Source: an uncultured bacterium
GTDB taxonomy: Bacteria; Actinomycetota; Coriobacteriia; Coriobacteriales; Coriobacteriaceae
NCBI GenBank assembly: GCA_905214905.1
Contig: CAJMNK010000005.1
Location: 1-52,641, forward strand
Direction: 5' to 3'
DNA: 52,641 nucleotides
Part shown: positions 41,996 through 50,507 of the stretch, in pieces
How positions within the stretch are numbered: the first letter of the stretch is position 1
Layout of the letters: each line of letters starts with the position of its first letter
Translations under genes and position numbers: made by a program
Notes under the pieces: model-generated
The model's database searches: none
Told to the model about the DNA's origin: nothing
Seen by the model: the letters and a program-made list of their open reading frames with translations, nothing else

Positions 41996-43213
41996 ATGGA
42001 TAGCGATGCCAAGCTGAACATCTTGACCGAGGCCCTGGCTGCTGCCGGGGCCTCGGCATTGGCAATCGATGCGCGTGGGGACGTCGCGATTTCGACCATG
42101 AATGACGCGGCGCTTGAGCGGGATGTGGCGGCTTTTGTTGCCGAACGCCTCGACCGTATAGGAGACGGCGCGCGTCTGGTTATGGGGCGTGCGGGTACGC
42201 GTCTGAGCCTGACCGTTCGCCCCACCGACAAAGAGGGCGGGGGCCTTTGGGTCGCCGTGGTCCGCGAGGTGCGCGGCGCCGCGGCGCATGCGGGCATCGA
42301 GTGGCTCAACGCCGACGAAGTTGAGGCCCGCTACGAATCGAGCGCGTACGGCATCGTTGAAGGTGCCGCTGCGGTAGCCGCACCGGTTGCCGAGAGCTAT
42401 GCGCGCGGGGTGCCCCTTATGCTCGAGGGCGAGTTGGGCGCGGGCCAGGCCGAGATCGCCATGCGCCTCTATCTGGATGGCCCTTTTGCCGATCAACCCT
42501 TTGTTTCCGTCGCGCTCGATGAGCTCACCGAGCGCGGTTGGCGCCATGTGCTCAAAAGCGCCGAATCGCCGTTGTTCCAAACGGGGCTGACCCTTTGCAT
42601 TGAGGGCTGGAACGCGGTTGGCCCCCAGCGCCTCCGCGAGCTCGTTTCCGCGATGGCCGACACCGCGTTGGCGACGCGCTGCCATGTGGTGCTGACAGCG
42701 AATGACATGCCGGGCGGCGGCGAAAGTGATCAAGCCGCCTTTGTGACCGAGCGTTTCGCCTGCGCGGTGAGCGTGGCGCCGGCGATTGCCGAGCAGGGAG
42801 CCGCGTCGACAAAGGTTGCGCGCTATTTGGAATATCTCGCTGATGCATTTGGGACGGCAGCACCCACGCTGTCCGCCGCGGCGACGAAGGCGCTCGATGC
42901 TTACCGCTGGCCGCGCAACTATCTGCAGCTCCGCGAGGTCTCGGAACGACTGTATATATTGGTGGGGGCGGGCACGGTGGACCGCGCTGTGGCGGAGGAA
43001 GTGCTCGCCCAAGAGGACGTGATTAAGACCGCAACCTTTGGCGCCCCGACACTCGAAAGTGACCTGTATATCCTGCGACCGCTGGCCGATACCGAGCGAG
43101 ATATCGCGCATCTGGTTGTAGATCATCTACACGGCAACCGAACCCGTGCGGCGGAGGTGCTGGGCATAAGCCGTACAACGCTGTGGCGCTTGCTGAAGGA
43201 CGATGACCGTTGA
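41996..43213 (+). CDS. Fis-type HTH regulator with degenerate AAA+ domain (enhancer-binding-protein remnant)
   Basis: A 405-residue protein. Residues 365-400 form a Fis-like helix-turn-helix (HGNRTRAAEVLGISRTTLWRLLKDD), as in sigma-54 activators such as PrpR and AcoR. The middle looks like an AAA+ core that lost function: the Walker A position reads GELGAGQAE without the lysine, and no GAFTGA loop is seen, so it cannot hydrolyse ATP or drive sigma-54 polymerase in the usual way. The N-terminal third matches no domain I recognise. ATG 41996 with AGGGG upstream is preferred to a longer frame from 41795. It probably acts as a sigma-70 regulator; the target may be the YeiH-family gene before it. 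Confidence 0.75.
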   Translation: MDSDAKLNILTEALAAAGASALAIDARGDVAISTMNDAALERDVAAFVAERLDRIGDGARLVMGRAGTRLSLTVRPTDKEGGGLWVAVVREVRGAAAHAGIEWLNADEVEARYESSAYGIVEGAAAVAAPVAESYARGVPLMLEGELGAGQAEIAMRLYLDGPFADQPFVSVALDELTERGWRHVLKSAESPLFQTGLTLCIEGWNAVGPQRLRELVSAMADTALATRCHVVLTANDMPGGGESDQAAFVTERFACAVSVAPAIAEQGAASTKVARYLEYLADAFGTAAPTLSAAATKALDAYRWPRNYLQLREVSERLYILVGAGTVDRAVAEEVLAQEDVIKTATFGAPTLESDLYILRPLADTERDIAHLVVDHLHGNRTRAAEVLGISRTTLWRLLKDDDR

Positions 43214-43297
43214 GCGAGGCGCCCGTGACCGCGCGCGACGCGTGTGCTACAGTCCAAAGCGTTATTGTTTCGATTTGGTTACGGCGTGCGAGGGCAT

Positions 43298-43873
43298 ATG
43301 GCTGAGACTGCAAAACCGAGCCGCAGAAGGCGGAGTGCCGCGCCGGTTAACCGACGCACGACATCGGTGACGTGGGGCAAACACGCCTCGGGGTTTGATG
43401 GCTCGTTCAAGCGCACTAAATATGGCTATCCTTCGGCAAGCGCTCGCTTGGCCATGCAGGCCGAGTCGTCGCTGTGGGGCCGCAAGCGCGTGGTGGGCTC
43501 AAAGCTCAAGCACGACGGAACGCTCGGTTACATCAGCCGCGGGGCGGCTCGTCGCAGCGGGCTCAATCCCGCCGGCTGGCATCGCTACGTGCCGATCGTG
43601 GCTGTCGTTGCAGCGATCGTCATCGCACTCGCTGCGCTTGGCTACGCCGGCGGCGGCGCCAACTTGGACGCAATGTTTAAATCGCCCGAGCTCGCACATG
43701 CAGGCATAGAAGTTGTCGAGGGCGCACAGGTCCAGACGGGCGTCGCGCCCCAGCGCGGAATCGTTGCGGCGGTCACCACCATCGCCGATGCTCAAAAGGA
43801 CGAGGACGAGCAAGACGACGACGCCGAAACGACCCAGACGAACGAAACGACGACAACTCCATCGGCAAGATAA
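43298..43873 (+). CDS. Hypothetical single-pass membrane protein
   Basis: A 191-residue protein of unknown function with three parts: a basic N-terminal region (1-98, including PSRRRRSAAPVNRRT and several Arg/Lys clusters), one transmembrane helix at about 99-121 (VPIVAVVAAIVIALAALGY), and an outer or C-terminal part that ends in an acidic Asp/Glu/Thr-rich tail. The basic N-terminus implies a cytoplasmic N-terminus. GAGGG lies four bases before the ATG at 43298, which is favoured over 43244. It stands between the Fis-type regulator and hairpin copy G. Confidence 0.7.
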   Translation: MAETAKPSRRRRSAAPVNRRTTSVTWGKHASGFDGSFKRTKYGYPSASARLAMQAESSLWGRKRVVGSKLKHDGTLGYISRGAARRSGLNPAGWHRYVPIVAVVAAIVIALAALGYAGGGANLDAMFKSPELAHAGIEVVEGAQVQTGVAPQRGIVAAVTTIADAQKDEDEQDDDAETTQTNETTTTPSAR

Positions 43874-43882
43874 GTTGCGAGT

Positions 43883-43921
43883 GGGGTGGCTAAAATAGCC
43901 CCGTCCCAAATTAGCTACCCC
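43883..43921. repeat. Hairpin element of the GTCC-loop family (copy G)
   Basis: GGGGTGGCTAA (43883-43893) pairs with TTAGCTACCCC (43911-43921) with one G-T pair. The loop AATAGCCCCGTCCCAAA has the same AATA...CGTCCC order as the A-E copies (AATAAACCTGTCCC), although the stem is unrelated. Lies between convergent genes. Confidence 0.65.
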
Positions 43922-43936
43922 TATGACGCTCCTGGG

Positions 43937-44458
43937 TTACCTTACGTAGACGACGTTGTCGCGGCGGGGTTTGGGCTCGGGTAGCGTGTCCTCGGCATAG
44001 CCCAGAATGCAGTGACCGACACCGCGCAGGCTGCCGTCGGCGGGCAGGCCCCAGCTGGCCAGTAGCTCCAGGCCCTCGGGCGAGTCAAAGACCTCATGCG
44101 CGCGGTGAATCCAGCACGAATCGACACCCAGTGCATAGGCGGCGTTGAGCAAGTTGCCCATGGCGAGCGAGCCGTCTTCCAGATGCGTGGGCACGCTGCG
44201 GTCAACCAGCACCACCACAACGGTCTTGGCACCATAGAAGGGGTCGCTGTTGCTGACCATGACCTGGGCGTCGAGCTGTGAGAGACGCTTGACGGTCGCG
44301 GGGTCGGTGACGGCGACAAACGTCACCGGTTGGCGGCCCATGCCGCTCGGTGCATATTGGCCAGCTTCGATAATACGTGCAAGCTTTTCGGCCTCGACGG
44401 GACGATCGCTGTATTTGCGGCAGCTGCGGCGGTGGATGAGCGCTTCGATAGTCTCCAT
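43937..44458 (-). CDS. Nitroreductase-family protein
   Basis: A 173-residue FMN-dependent NAD(P)H oxidoreductase of the nitroreductase superfamily, cytoplasmic and probably a homodimer. METIEALIHRRSCRKYSDRPVEAEKL is the FMN-phosphate-binding RRSxRxY signature, GQYAPSGMGRQPVTFVAV follows, and the C-terminus has GHCILGYAED. The ATG at 44458 has AAGGAGACACC upstream, so the in-frame extension to 44554 is rejected. Monocistronic. Natural substrate unknown; quinones, nitroaromatics and flavins are typical for the family. Confidence 0.92.
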   Translation of the reverse strand: METIEALIHRRSCRKYSDRPVEAEKLARIIEAGQYAPSGMGRQPVTFVAVTDPATVKRLSQLDAQVMVSNSDPFYGAKTVVVVLVDRSVPTHLEDGSLAMGNLLNAAYALGVDSCWIHRAHEVFDSPEGLELLASWGLPADGSLRGVGHCILGYAEDTLPEPKPRRDNVVYVR

Positions 44459-44613
44459 GGTGTCTCCTTGTAGTGGCGTTGCAGATGCCCCGTTCATACC
44501 CGTCGGGCTCAAACGGTAGACGGTCAATTGCCCGGCCAAAAGGATAGATTCCAATTGGGAAAGTAGGTTTGCATAAAAGTACCTTCAGAATGTGACAAAC
44601 AAATGGGATGGTT

Positions 44614-44626
44614 AAACGTTTTATCC
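44614..44626 (+). promoter_or_regulatory. AAACGTTTTATCC motif upstream of the small conserved gene
   Basis: The same 13-base sequence occurs upstream of ilvE at 51257-51269. It includes TTTATC, which may serve as a -35-like box. The rest of the 295-bp gap between the nitroreductase and the small gene shows no other recognisable element apart from an AT-rich stretch. Confidence 0.35.
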
Positions 44627-44753
44627 CGTCTACCCTGCGGTTTTTTACCACTTGCCTAAATGACGAACGCATAACCTCTGATAAAGGTTTTACTAAAGGA
44701 GTACCAACGTTTATCAATGCGCCGTGGTGGCGCCGGGCCAGGAGGTAACTATC

Positions 44754-45044
44754 ATGTTCCAGGCTGGAGATGTCGTCGAGACCGACTTCGAAGGATTTCT
44801 GAAGCTGCTGCGTTCCAAGACGCGCGCTTTTGTGACGATTGACGATCACGAGTACTACATCACGCACACCGATGGCTATTGGCGTGTTCAGGATTGCGAG
44901 GCCCTCAACGATAAGGGCCACTTTACTGACTGCTCCGAGTTGGTCAATACGGTCTGCGAGGTTGTTGAGCTGCCTTGGATCTGCGGCAAGAGCCTGCATG
45001 ACAGCTTTGCGGGCGCTACGGTTTACGAGGCCGTCGCTGCCTAA
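44754..45044 (+). CDS. Small conserved hypothetical protein
   Basis: A 96-residue soluble acidic protein. No domain was recognised. It starts MFQAGDVVETDFEGFLKLLRSKTRAFVTIDDHEYYITHTDGYWRVQDCEALN in two consecutive parts, with alternating hydrophobic residues that suggest a small beta-rich fold, and contains four cysteines (DCEA, DCSEL, VCEVV, ICGK). AGGAGGTAACTATC gives an excellent ribosome-binding site for the ATG at 44754. It has its own promoter region and a strong terminator, so it is a well-expressed single gene. Confidence 0.8.
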   Translation: MFQAGDVVETDFEGFLKLLRSKTRAFVTIDDHEYYITHTDGYWRVQDCEALNDKGHFTDCSELVNTVCEVVELPWICGKSLHDSFAGATVYEAVAA

Positions 45045-45070
45045 CAGGCAATAAAACCTGAATTTCACGT

Positions 45071-45107
45071 GACCGCTGGCGCCGCCCCCGCGCCGGCGGT
45101 CTTTTTC
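45071..45107 (+). terminator. Intrinsic terminator after the small conserved gene
   Basis: GACCGCTGGCGC pairs with GCGCCGGCGGTC with one G-T pair, followed by TTTTTC. Confidence 0.88.
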
Positions 45108-45149
45108 TGCCGATGGGCCATAAAAGTGCAAGCATTTGCGGAGCGCCTG

Positions 45150-45178
45150 TTGACGATAGTCAAAACTCGGACTAATCT
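45150..45178 (+). promoter_or_regulatory. Promoter and operator of the MarR-ABC exporter operon
   Basis: TTGACG (45150-45155) and TAATCT (45173-45178) are 17 bases apart. The inverted repeat TTGACGATAGTCAA covers the -35, and related TCGGACTAATCT/TCGGACAATCG repeats lie downstream. This layout fits autorepression by the MarR protein. Confidence 0.65.
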
Positions 45179-45225
45179 AGAGACATAAAATTGGTCAAAA
45201 ATCGGACAATCGAATGGTGGGATAG

Positions 45226-45726
45226 ATGAATAGTGCGGTTACGCTGGTCGACTTCGACCGGTTGCTCAATGGACTCGACCATATCTATTCGGAGTTCTCG
45301 CGCGCCTGCGGTCTTTCGGACTGCGCTTACTGGATGCTCGTCGATACCAGCACGGCGGGCGGCAGTGTTGCCGTAAGCCGTCTGACAAGCGAATGGTTCT
45401 ACAGCAAGCAGACTATCAACTCGGTAATTAAAACCTTGACGGCGCGGGGCTTCGCAACGTTGGAGTTTGCCGAAGGCAGCCGTAAGAACAAGGTTGTGCG
45501 TTTGACCGAAGCGGGCATGCGGTTTGCCGAGCGTTATGCGTTGCCGGCACTCAAGGCCGAACAGCGAGCCTTTGGTGCGCTTGAGCCATGTGAGCAGCGC
45601 GAGATTATGCGCTTGATCGGCAAATTCTCTCGGGTGCTCGGCGATGAGTGCGATGCCTTTAAGCAGCATATCGCTGCCGAGAGCCAGGCCGAGAATCAAG
45701 GTGAGGGGGAGTCGTGCGACTCTTAA
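45226..45726 (+). CDS. MarR-family transcriptional regulator
   Basis: A 166-residue winged-HTH dimeric repressor. The recognition region is VSRLTSEWFYSKQTINSVIKTLTARGFATLEF, with the wing EGSRKNKVVRLTEAGMRFAE typical of MarR/SlyA. The C-terminal helix and a short acidic tail follow. It overlaps the first ABC exporter gene by 13 bases, so regulator and transporter are made together, the usual arrangement for ligand-induced multidrug efflux. The ATG at 45226 has GGTGGGA nearby. Confidence 0.92.
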   Translation: MNSAVTLVDFDRLLNGLDHIYSEFSRACGLSDCAYWMLVDTSTAGGSVAVSRLTSEWFYSKQTINSVIKTLTARGFATLEFAEGSRKNKVVRLTEAGMRFAERYALPALKAEQRAFGALEPCEQREIMRLIGKFSRVLGDECDAFKQHIAAESQAENQGEGESCDS

Positions 45727-47450
45727 TGAGGTTTATGAAGCCGTATCGCAGGCTTGTCGCGGTGACGTTGTTGGTGCTGCTAATCGACAACGTCGGTACG
45801 CTGTTGGTTCCCACGATGCTGGCGAACATGGTCAACACCGGCATCACCACGGGCGATGTCGACTACATCCTGCGCAACGGCCTCTACATGCTTATCGCGA
45901 CCGGCATGGCCAGCGGCGGCGCGGTGCTGGGCTGCTATCTTTCGGCGCGCCTGGCCGCCAACGTGGCCTCCGATATCCGCAACGCCGTCTACGACAAGTC
46001 GCTTGAGCTGTCTGCCAGCGACTTTGAGCGCTTTGGCACGGGCTCGATGATCACGCGTTCGCTCAACGACATCAACGTGATCCAGCAGGCGATTCTGCAG
46101 ACGATTCAACTGGTGCTGCCGGTGCCGTTTTTGGCCGTGGCGGGCATCATCTTCGCCTGGTTTATCGATCCCGCCATGGGCACGCTGCTGGGCGTCGTGG
46201 TTGCGATCGTGCTGGTGGCGGCGGTCTTTACGGTCGCTAACGCCGCGCCGATTTTTATGCGCCTGCAGAGCTTTATCGACCGCATGAACGTGGTGCTGCG
46301 CGAGAACATCGTGGGCGTTCGCGTCATCCGCGCCTTTAATAAAGAGCGCCACGAGGAGCAGCGCCTGGACGAGGTGTTTAGCGAGTACGCGGACAACGCC
46401 ATTAAGGTCAACCACCTTTTTGTGGGGCTCGACAGCTCCAGCTTCTTTTTGATGAACATTGCCGAGGTGGCGGTGCTGTGGGTGGGCGGCAACCGCGTGG
46501 GCGCCCACGCCATGCAGATCGCGAGCATCTCGGCGGTGCTGGAGTACGCGCTTCTGATCCTGTTCTTTGTGATGATGGCGCAGATGGTGGTGCTGACGCT
46601 TCCGCGTGCCGCCGCATGTCTGAACCGCGCACAGCAGGTGCTGGAGATTAAGCCGAGCATCGTCGATGGCCAGCGTACGCTCGATGCGGCCGCGTCCGAC
46701 TCAAAGGACGGGGCCGATACGGTCGCCGTGTTCGATCACATGTCGTTTCGCTTTGACGATGCCGACGAGGACACCCTGTGCGACCTGAGCTTTGCCTGTC
46801 GTCGCGGGCAGACCACCGCGATCGTGGGCTCGACGGGCTCGGGCAAGTCGACGGTGGCAAAGCTTCTACTGCGCTTCCACGATGCCACCAAGGGCATCAT
46901 TCGCCTGGACGGCGTCGATCTGCGCGAGCTTTCGCAAGGTGAGATTCGCGGGCGCATTGCCTATGTGCCGCAGAAGGCGTGGCTGTTCTCGGGTACCGTG
47001 GCAAGCAATCTGCGCTTTGGCAACGAGGACGCGACCGAGGCGGACATGCTTCATGCGCTGCAGGTTGCCCAGAGCACCTTTGTGCTCGATCAGCCGCAGG
47101 GGCTCGATACCCCGGTGGTGCAGGGCGGTACGAACTTTTCGGGCGGCCAGCGCCAACGTCTGGCCATCGCCCGTGCGCTCATGAAGCATGCCGATCTATA
47201 TATCTTCGACGATAGTTTTTCGGCCCTGGACTTTAAGACCGATGCAGCCCTGCGCCATGCGCTGCAGGACGAGACGCGCGACGCCGCGGTGCTCATCATC
47301 GCGCAGCGCATCTCGACGATTCTGCACGCCGACCAGATTGTCGTGCTCAAGGATGGCGAGGTCGTGGGCCTGGGCACGCATGGCGAGCTTATGGAAACCT
47401 GCGAGGTGTACCGCGCCATCGCGGAATCGCAGATGAAGGGAGGTGAGTAG
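45714..47450 (+). CDS. Heterodimeric ABC exporter, subunit 1 (permease fused to ATP-binding domain)
   Basis: A 578-residue half-transporter: six membrane helices in residues 10-300, nucleotide-binding domain from about 340. Walker A GSTGSGKST, Q-loop YVPQKAWLFSGT, signature FSGGQRQR, Walker B LYIFDDSFSALD, H-loop IIAQRIS. The catalytic Glu after Walker B is replaced by Asp (FDDS) and the H-loop has Gln in place of His, so this site is expected to be the degenerate one of the pair, as in BmrCD or TM287/288-type exporters. A GTG start at 45714 with GAGGGGGAG close upstream is preferred; an ATG at 45726 would overlap the marR stop by one base. Confidence 0.93.
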   Translation: MRLLMRFMKPYRRLVAVTLLVLLIDNVGTLLVPTMLANMVNTGITTGDVDYILRNGLYMLIATGMASGGAVLGCYLSARLAANVASDIRNAVYDKSLELSASDFERFGTGSMITRSLNDINVIQQAILQTIQLVLPVPFLAVAGIIFAWFIDPAMGTLLGVVVAIVLVAAVFTVANAAPIFMRLQSFIDRMNVVLRENIVGVRVIRAFNKERHEEQRLDEVFSEYADNAIKVNHLFVGLDSSSFFLMNIAEVAVLWVGGNRVGAHAMQIASISAVLEYALLILFFVMMAQMVVLTLPRAAACLNRAQQVLEIKPSIVDGQRTLDAAASDSKDGADTVAVFDHMSFRFDDADEDTLCDLSFACRRGQTTAIVGSTGSGKSTVAKLLLRFHDATKGIIRLDGVDLRELSQGEIRGRIAYVPQKAWLFSGTVASNLRFGNEDATEADMLHALQVAQSTFVLDQPQGLDTPVVQGGTNFSGGQRQRLAIARALMKHADLYIFDDSFSALDFKTDAALRHALQDETRDAAVLIIAQRISTILHADQIVVLKDGEVVGLGTHGELMETCEVYRAIAESQMKGGE

Positions 47451-47451
47451 C

Positions 47452-49467
47452 ATGACCGAGGAGCTCAAGAAGCAGGGCGGCCTTGTCGATGCCGCCGCTG
47501 CGGACGCTGCCGATAAAACGGTCGACCAGGCTGCCGCGTCGACCGAGCTGGATGACGCCGCCAAGGCGGCGGCCGGGCGCGAGGCTCGTCGTCAAGCGCT
47601 TTACGAGGAAAACGAACGAGCCGAGGATGAGCGTGCCCGCGCCGAGGCAGAGCGCATGCGCGACGTGGATGACGAAGACGAAGACGAGACGCCCCGTGAT
47701 ACCTGGGCGACGGTGCGCCGCCTGTGGAGCGAGGCTGCCGGCGACCATTGGCGCTTCTATATCGTGTTTGCGAGCATTGTGTTCTATGTCATCTTTAACA
47801 CCGCCGCGCCGGCATATAGCGCCCGCGTGATCGATGAGCTGTGGGGCCACATTCAGGTGGCGTTTGCCAACGGAACCACCTTCAACATCACCTGGGAGAA
47901 CTGCGGCAAGACCATCTTCGTCTACTTTATGATCTGGACTGCCGCCGCCTCGTTCTATGCGCTCCAGAGCTTTTTGATGTCGAGCGTGGCCGAACGCCTC
48001 AACCTGCGTCTACGCAACCGCATCGCACAAAAGCTCAACCGTCTGCCGCTTGCCTTCTTTGATGCGCATCGTCCCGGTGAGGTCGTCAGCCGTGCGACCA
48101 ACGACTTGGACAAGATGTCCGAGAGCATGCAGCGCGGATTGCTGCAGCTGTTGGTGTCGATCGGCACCGTGGTGGGCGCCGTGGGCGTGATGTTCGTGTT
48201 TAGCGTGCCGCTTACGCTAGTCTTTTTGTTCTTTACGGCGTTGTCGCTGCTGGTGACCAAGGTGGTTTCGCGCCGTACGCATGATGTGACGGGCGAGCGT
48301 CAGGAGTGGGTGTCCAAAATCACGAGCGCGGTCGAGGAAGGCTATTCGGGCCGTTTGGTGATTCGCGCATTCAACCGCGAGCACCAGAGCTCTGCCGAGG
48401 TGCACGAGGCCTCGGGCGAGCTGGCGCGCGTGAGCACCAAGGCCGACTTTATGATTAACGCCGTCGGACCCGCGGTTCGCTTTATCGGTCGCCTGGCGCA
48501 GATTGTGATTGCGCTCGTGGGCTGCAGCATGCTGGTCGCCGGTCACATGACCGTCGGCGTGTTCCAGGCGTTCTTCCAGTTTATCTACGAGGCGTCCGAA
48601 CCCATGACGCAGCTGTCGTTCACTTTTAACTCGCTGCAGAGCGCGCTGGCGAGTGCGGAGCGCGTGTTCGACCTGCTTGATGAGCCCGAGATGGAGGCCG
48701 ATCCGCTGCCGGACGAGGCCGCCAAGCTGCCGGGTCGCATTGAGGGCCGCGTCGCTTTTGAGCACGTGCGCTTTGGCTATGCGCCCGACAAGCCGCTCAT
48801 GCGCGACGTGTCGTTTGCCGCCGAGCCGGGTCAGAAGATCGCCGTGGTGGGAACCACGGGTGCGGGTAAGACCACGCTCATCAATCTGCTCATGCGCTTC
48901 TACGAGATCGACGGTGGCCGCATTACCCTCGACGGTGTGGACACGAGCCGCATGGACCGCGGCGAGCTGCGCCAGCAGTTTGGCATGGTGTTGCAGGACG
49001 CCTGGCTGTTCGATGGCACCATTGCCGAGAACATCGCCTACGGCTGTCCCGAGGCGACGCGCGACGAGATCGTGGCAGCTGCGCGCGCCGCGCAGGTCGA
49101 CTTCTTTGTGCGCACCATGCCGCAGGGTTATGACACGCGGGTGGCCAACGATGCCGAGAGCATTAGCCAGGGTCAGCGCCAGCTGCTGACCATTGCGCGC
49201 GTGCTGCTCAACAACCCGGCGATCCTCATCCTGGACGAGGCGACGTCGAGCGTGGACACGCGCACCGAGCTTGCCATCGGCCGCGCCATGGACGCGCTCA
49301 TGCGCGGGCGCACGAGCTTTGTGATCGCGCACCGTCTGTCGACGATCGTCGATGCCGACCTCATCCTGGTCATGGATCACGGCAATATCATCGAGCAGGG
49401 TACGCACAAGGAGCTGCTGGCTGCCGAGGGCGCTTACGCCGACCTCTACCTAAGCCAGTTCGCATAA
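47452..49467 (+). CDS. Heterodimeric ABC exporter, subunit 2 (permease fused to ATP-binding domain)
   Basis: A 671-residue partner of the preceding subunit, starting 1 base after its stop with GGAGGTGAG as ribosome-binding site. An unusual acidic, Ala/Asp/Glu-rich cytoplasmic extension of about 80 residues precedes the first of six membrane helices (about 100-400). The nucleotide-binding domain has Walker A GTTGAGKTT, Q-loop MVLQDAWLFDGT, signature ISQGQRQLL, Walker B ILILDEATSSVD with catalytic Glu and H-loop VIAHRLS, so it forms the competent site with its partner. The signature reads SQGQ rather than SGGQ, a change often seen in one subunit of such pairs. Probably drug or lipid-like substrate export. 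Confidence 0.93.
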   Translation: MTEELKKQGGLVDAAAADAADKTVDQAAASTELDDAAKAAAGREARRQALYEENERAEDERARAEAERMRDVDDEDEDETPRDTWATVRRLWSEAAGDHWRFYIVFASIVFYVIFNTAAPAYSARVIDELWGHIQVAFANGTTFNITWENCGKTIFVYFMIWTAAASFYALQSFLMSSVAERLNLRLRNRIAQKLNRLPLAFFDAHRPGEVVSRATNDLDKMSESMQRGLLQLLVSIGTVVGAVGVMFVFSVPLTLVFLFFTALSLLVTKVVSRRTHDVTGERQEWVSKITSAVEEGYSGRLVIRAFNREHQSSAEVHEASGELARVSTKADFMINAVGPAVRFIGRLAQIVIALVGCSMLVAGHMTVGVFQAFFQFIYEASEPMTQLSFTFNSLQSALASAERVFDLLDEPEMEADPLPDEAAKLPGRIEGRVAFEHVRFGYAPDKPLMRDVSFAAEPGQKIAVVGTTGAGKTTLINLLMRFYEIDGGRITLDGVDTSRMDRGELRQQFGMVLQDAWLFDGTIAENIAYGCPEATRDEIVAAARAAQVDFFVRTMPQGYDTRVANDAESISQGQRQLLTIARVLLNNPAILILDEATSSVDTRTELAIGRAMDALMRGRTSFVIAHRLSTIVDADLILVMDHGNIIEQGTHKELLAAEGAYADLYLSQFA

Positions 49468-49505
49468 GGTGACAAAGGGGCAGTCCCGCATGTCGCATCG
49501 AAAAG

Positions 49506-49543
49506 AAGGCGCGCCGGGGGCGGATTCCCTGGCGCGCCTTTTG
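49506..49543. terminator. Bidirectional intrinsic terminator of the exporter operon
   Basis: AAGGCGCGCC pairs with GGCGCGCCTT with an inner GGG/CCC, followed by TTG. Lies between the convergent exporter operon and cysE. Confidence 0.85.
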
Positions 49544-49578
49544 TGCTGGCGTTCATGCTGTGGCGGCTGCCCACGGCC

Positions 49579-50283
49579 CTAGCGCTCGTCCACGAGCTTG
49601 GCGACGAGGGCTTTGAGCTCGGCCACCTCTCGCTCGAGTTCCTTGACGCGACGGGCGTTTTCGTTGATGCCCTGGCGGTTGAGGGCGCTCTGCTCGGCGG
49701 CATCGTCGGGCATGTACTCGCGATGCTGCTTGGCGTCGAAGCTCTCCTCGAACACGCGGCAGCCGTTGCGCTTGATGATGCGCCCGGGCACGCCCACGAC
49801 GGTGCAGTTGTCGGGCACGTCCTTGACGACGACCGAGCCGCCGCCGATCTTGACGTTGTCGCCAATGTGGATGTTGCCAAGCACCTTGGCGCCCGTGCCC
49901 ACCGTGACATTGTTGCCCAGGGTGGGGTGGCGTTTGCCGGTCTCGTTGCCGGTACCGCCGAGCGTGACGCCTTGGTAGAGCACGCAGTTGTCGCCCACAA
50001 TGGTGGTCTCGCCGATGACGACGCCCATGGCATGGTCGATAAAGAAGTGCTTGCCGATCTGTGCGGCAGGGTGAATCTCGACGCCGGTGATATGGCGGGT
50101 GATTTGCGAGAGCACGCGGGCGAGCGAGCGGTGGCCATGTTCCCAGAGCCAGTGCTCGGGCACGTGGTTCCACTTGGCGTGCAGGCCTGGGTAAGAAAGG
50201 AAGATGACTAGGCCGTTTTGCGCGGCGGGGTCCTGCGCCTGGACGGTCTTGATGTCCTCGCGAATGGTATTGATAAAGCTCAC
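49579..50283 (-). CDS. cysE: Serine O-acetyltransferase
   Basis: Acetylates L-serine with acetyl-CoA, the first step of cysteine synthesis; cytoplasmic hexapeptide-repeat enzyme. In 234 residues: an N-terminal helical region (SFINTIREDIKTVQAQDPAA), then the left-handed beta-helix with HPAAQIGKHFFIDHAMGVVIGETT and GVTLGGTG, KRHPTLGNNV, GAKVLGNIHIGDNVKIGGGSVVVKDVP. The His in DHAMGVVIGE is catalytic. A C-terminal extension of about 60 residues ends in a predicted coiled coil (ARRVKELEREVAELKALVAKL), longer than in short CysE proteins. A GTG start at 50283 follows GGGAGGGC; an upstream TTG at 50316 lacks a ribosome-binding site. No cysK is adjacent. Confidence 0.92.
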   Translation of the reverse strand: MSFINTIREDIKTVQAQDPAAQNGLVIFLSYPGLHAKWNHVPEHWLWEHGHRSLARVLSQITRHITGVEIHPAAQIGKHFFIDHAMGVVIGETTIVGDNCVLYQGVTLGGTGNETGKRHPTLGNNVTVGTGAKVLGNIHIGDNVKIGGGSVVVKDVPDNCTVVGVPGRIIKRNGCRVFEESFDAKQHREYMPDDAAEQSALNRQGINENARRVKELEREVAELKALVAKLVDER

Positions 50284-50507
50284 CGGCCGCCCTCCCTTAG
50301 CGCCGCGACAATGCAATTCAATAAAGTATAGCGATTCGCTAGGGATTAAGAAGGGCGATCTTGCTTTGCTTTGGGCGACAAGTGTCAGTTATGCAAACTT
50401 GCTGGTAATGGAGTCATGCTTTTGTGGGGTTGCGCACGAGGGGGCGCCGCAACCGTATACTGGTCAACTTGGACGTGTCCGCGCCCACAACTGAGAGGTT
50501 TAGCTTC

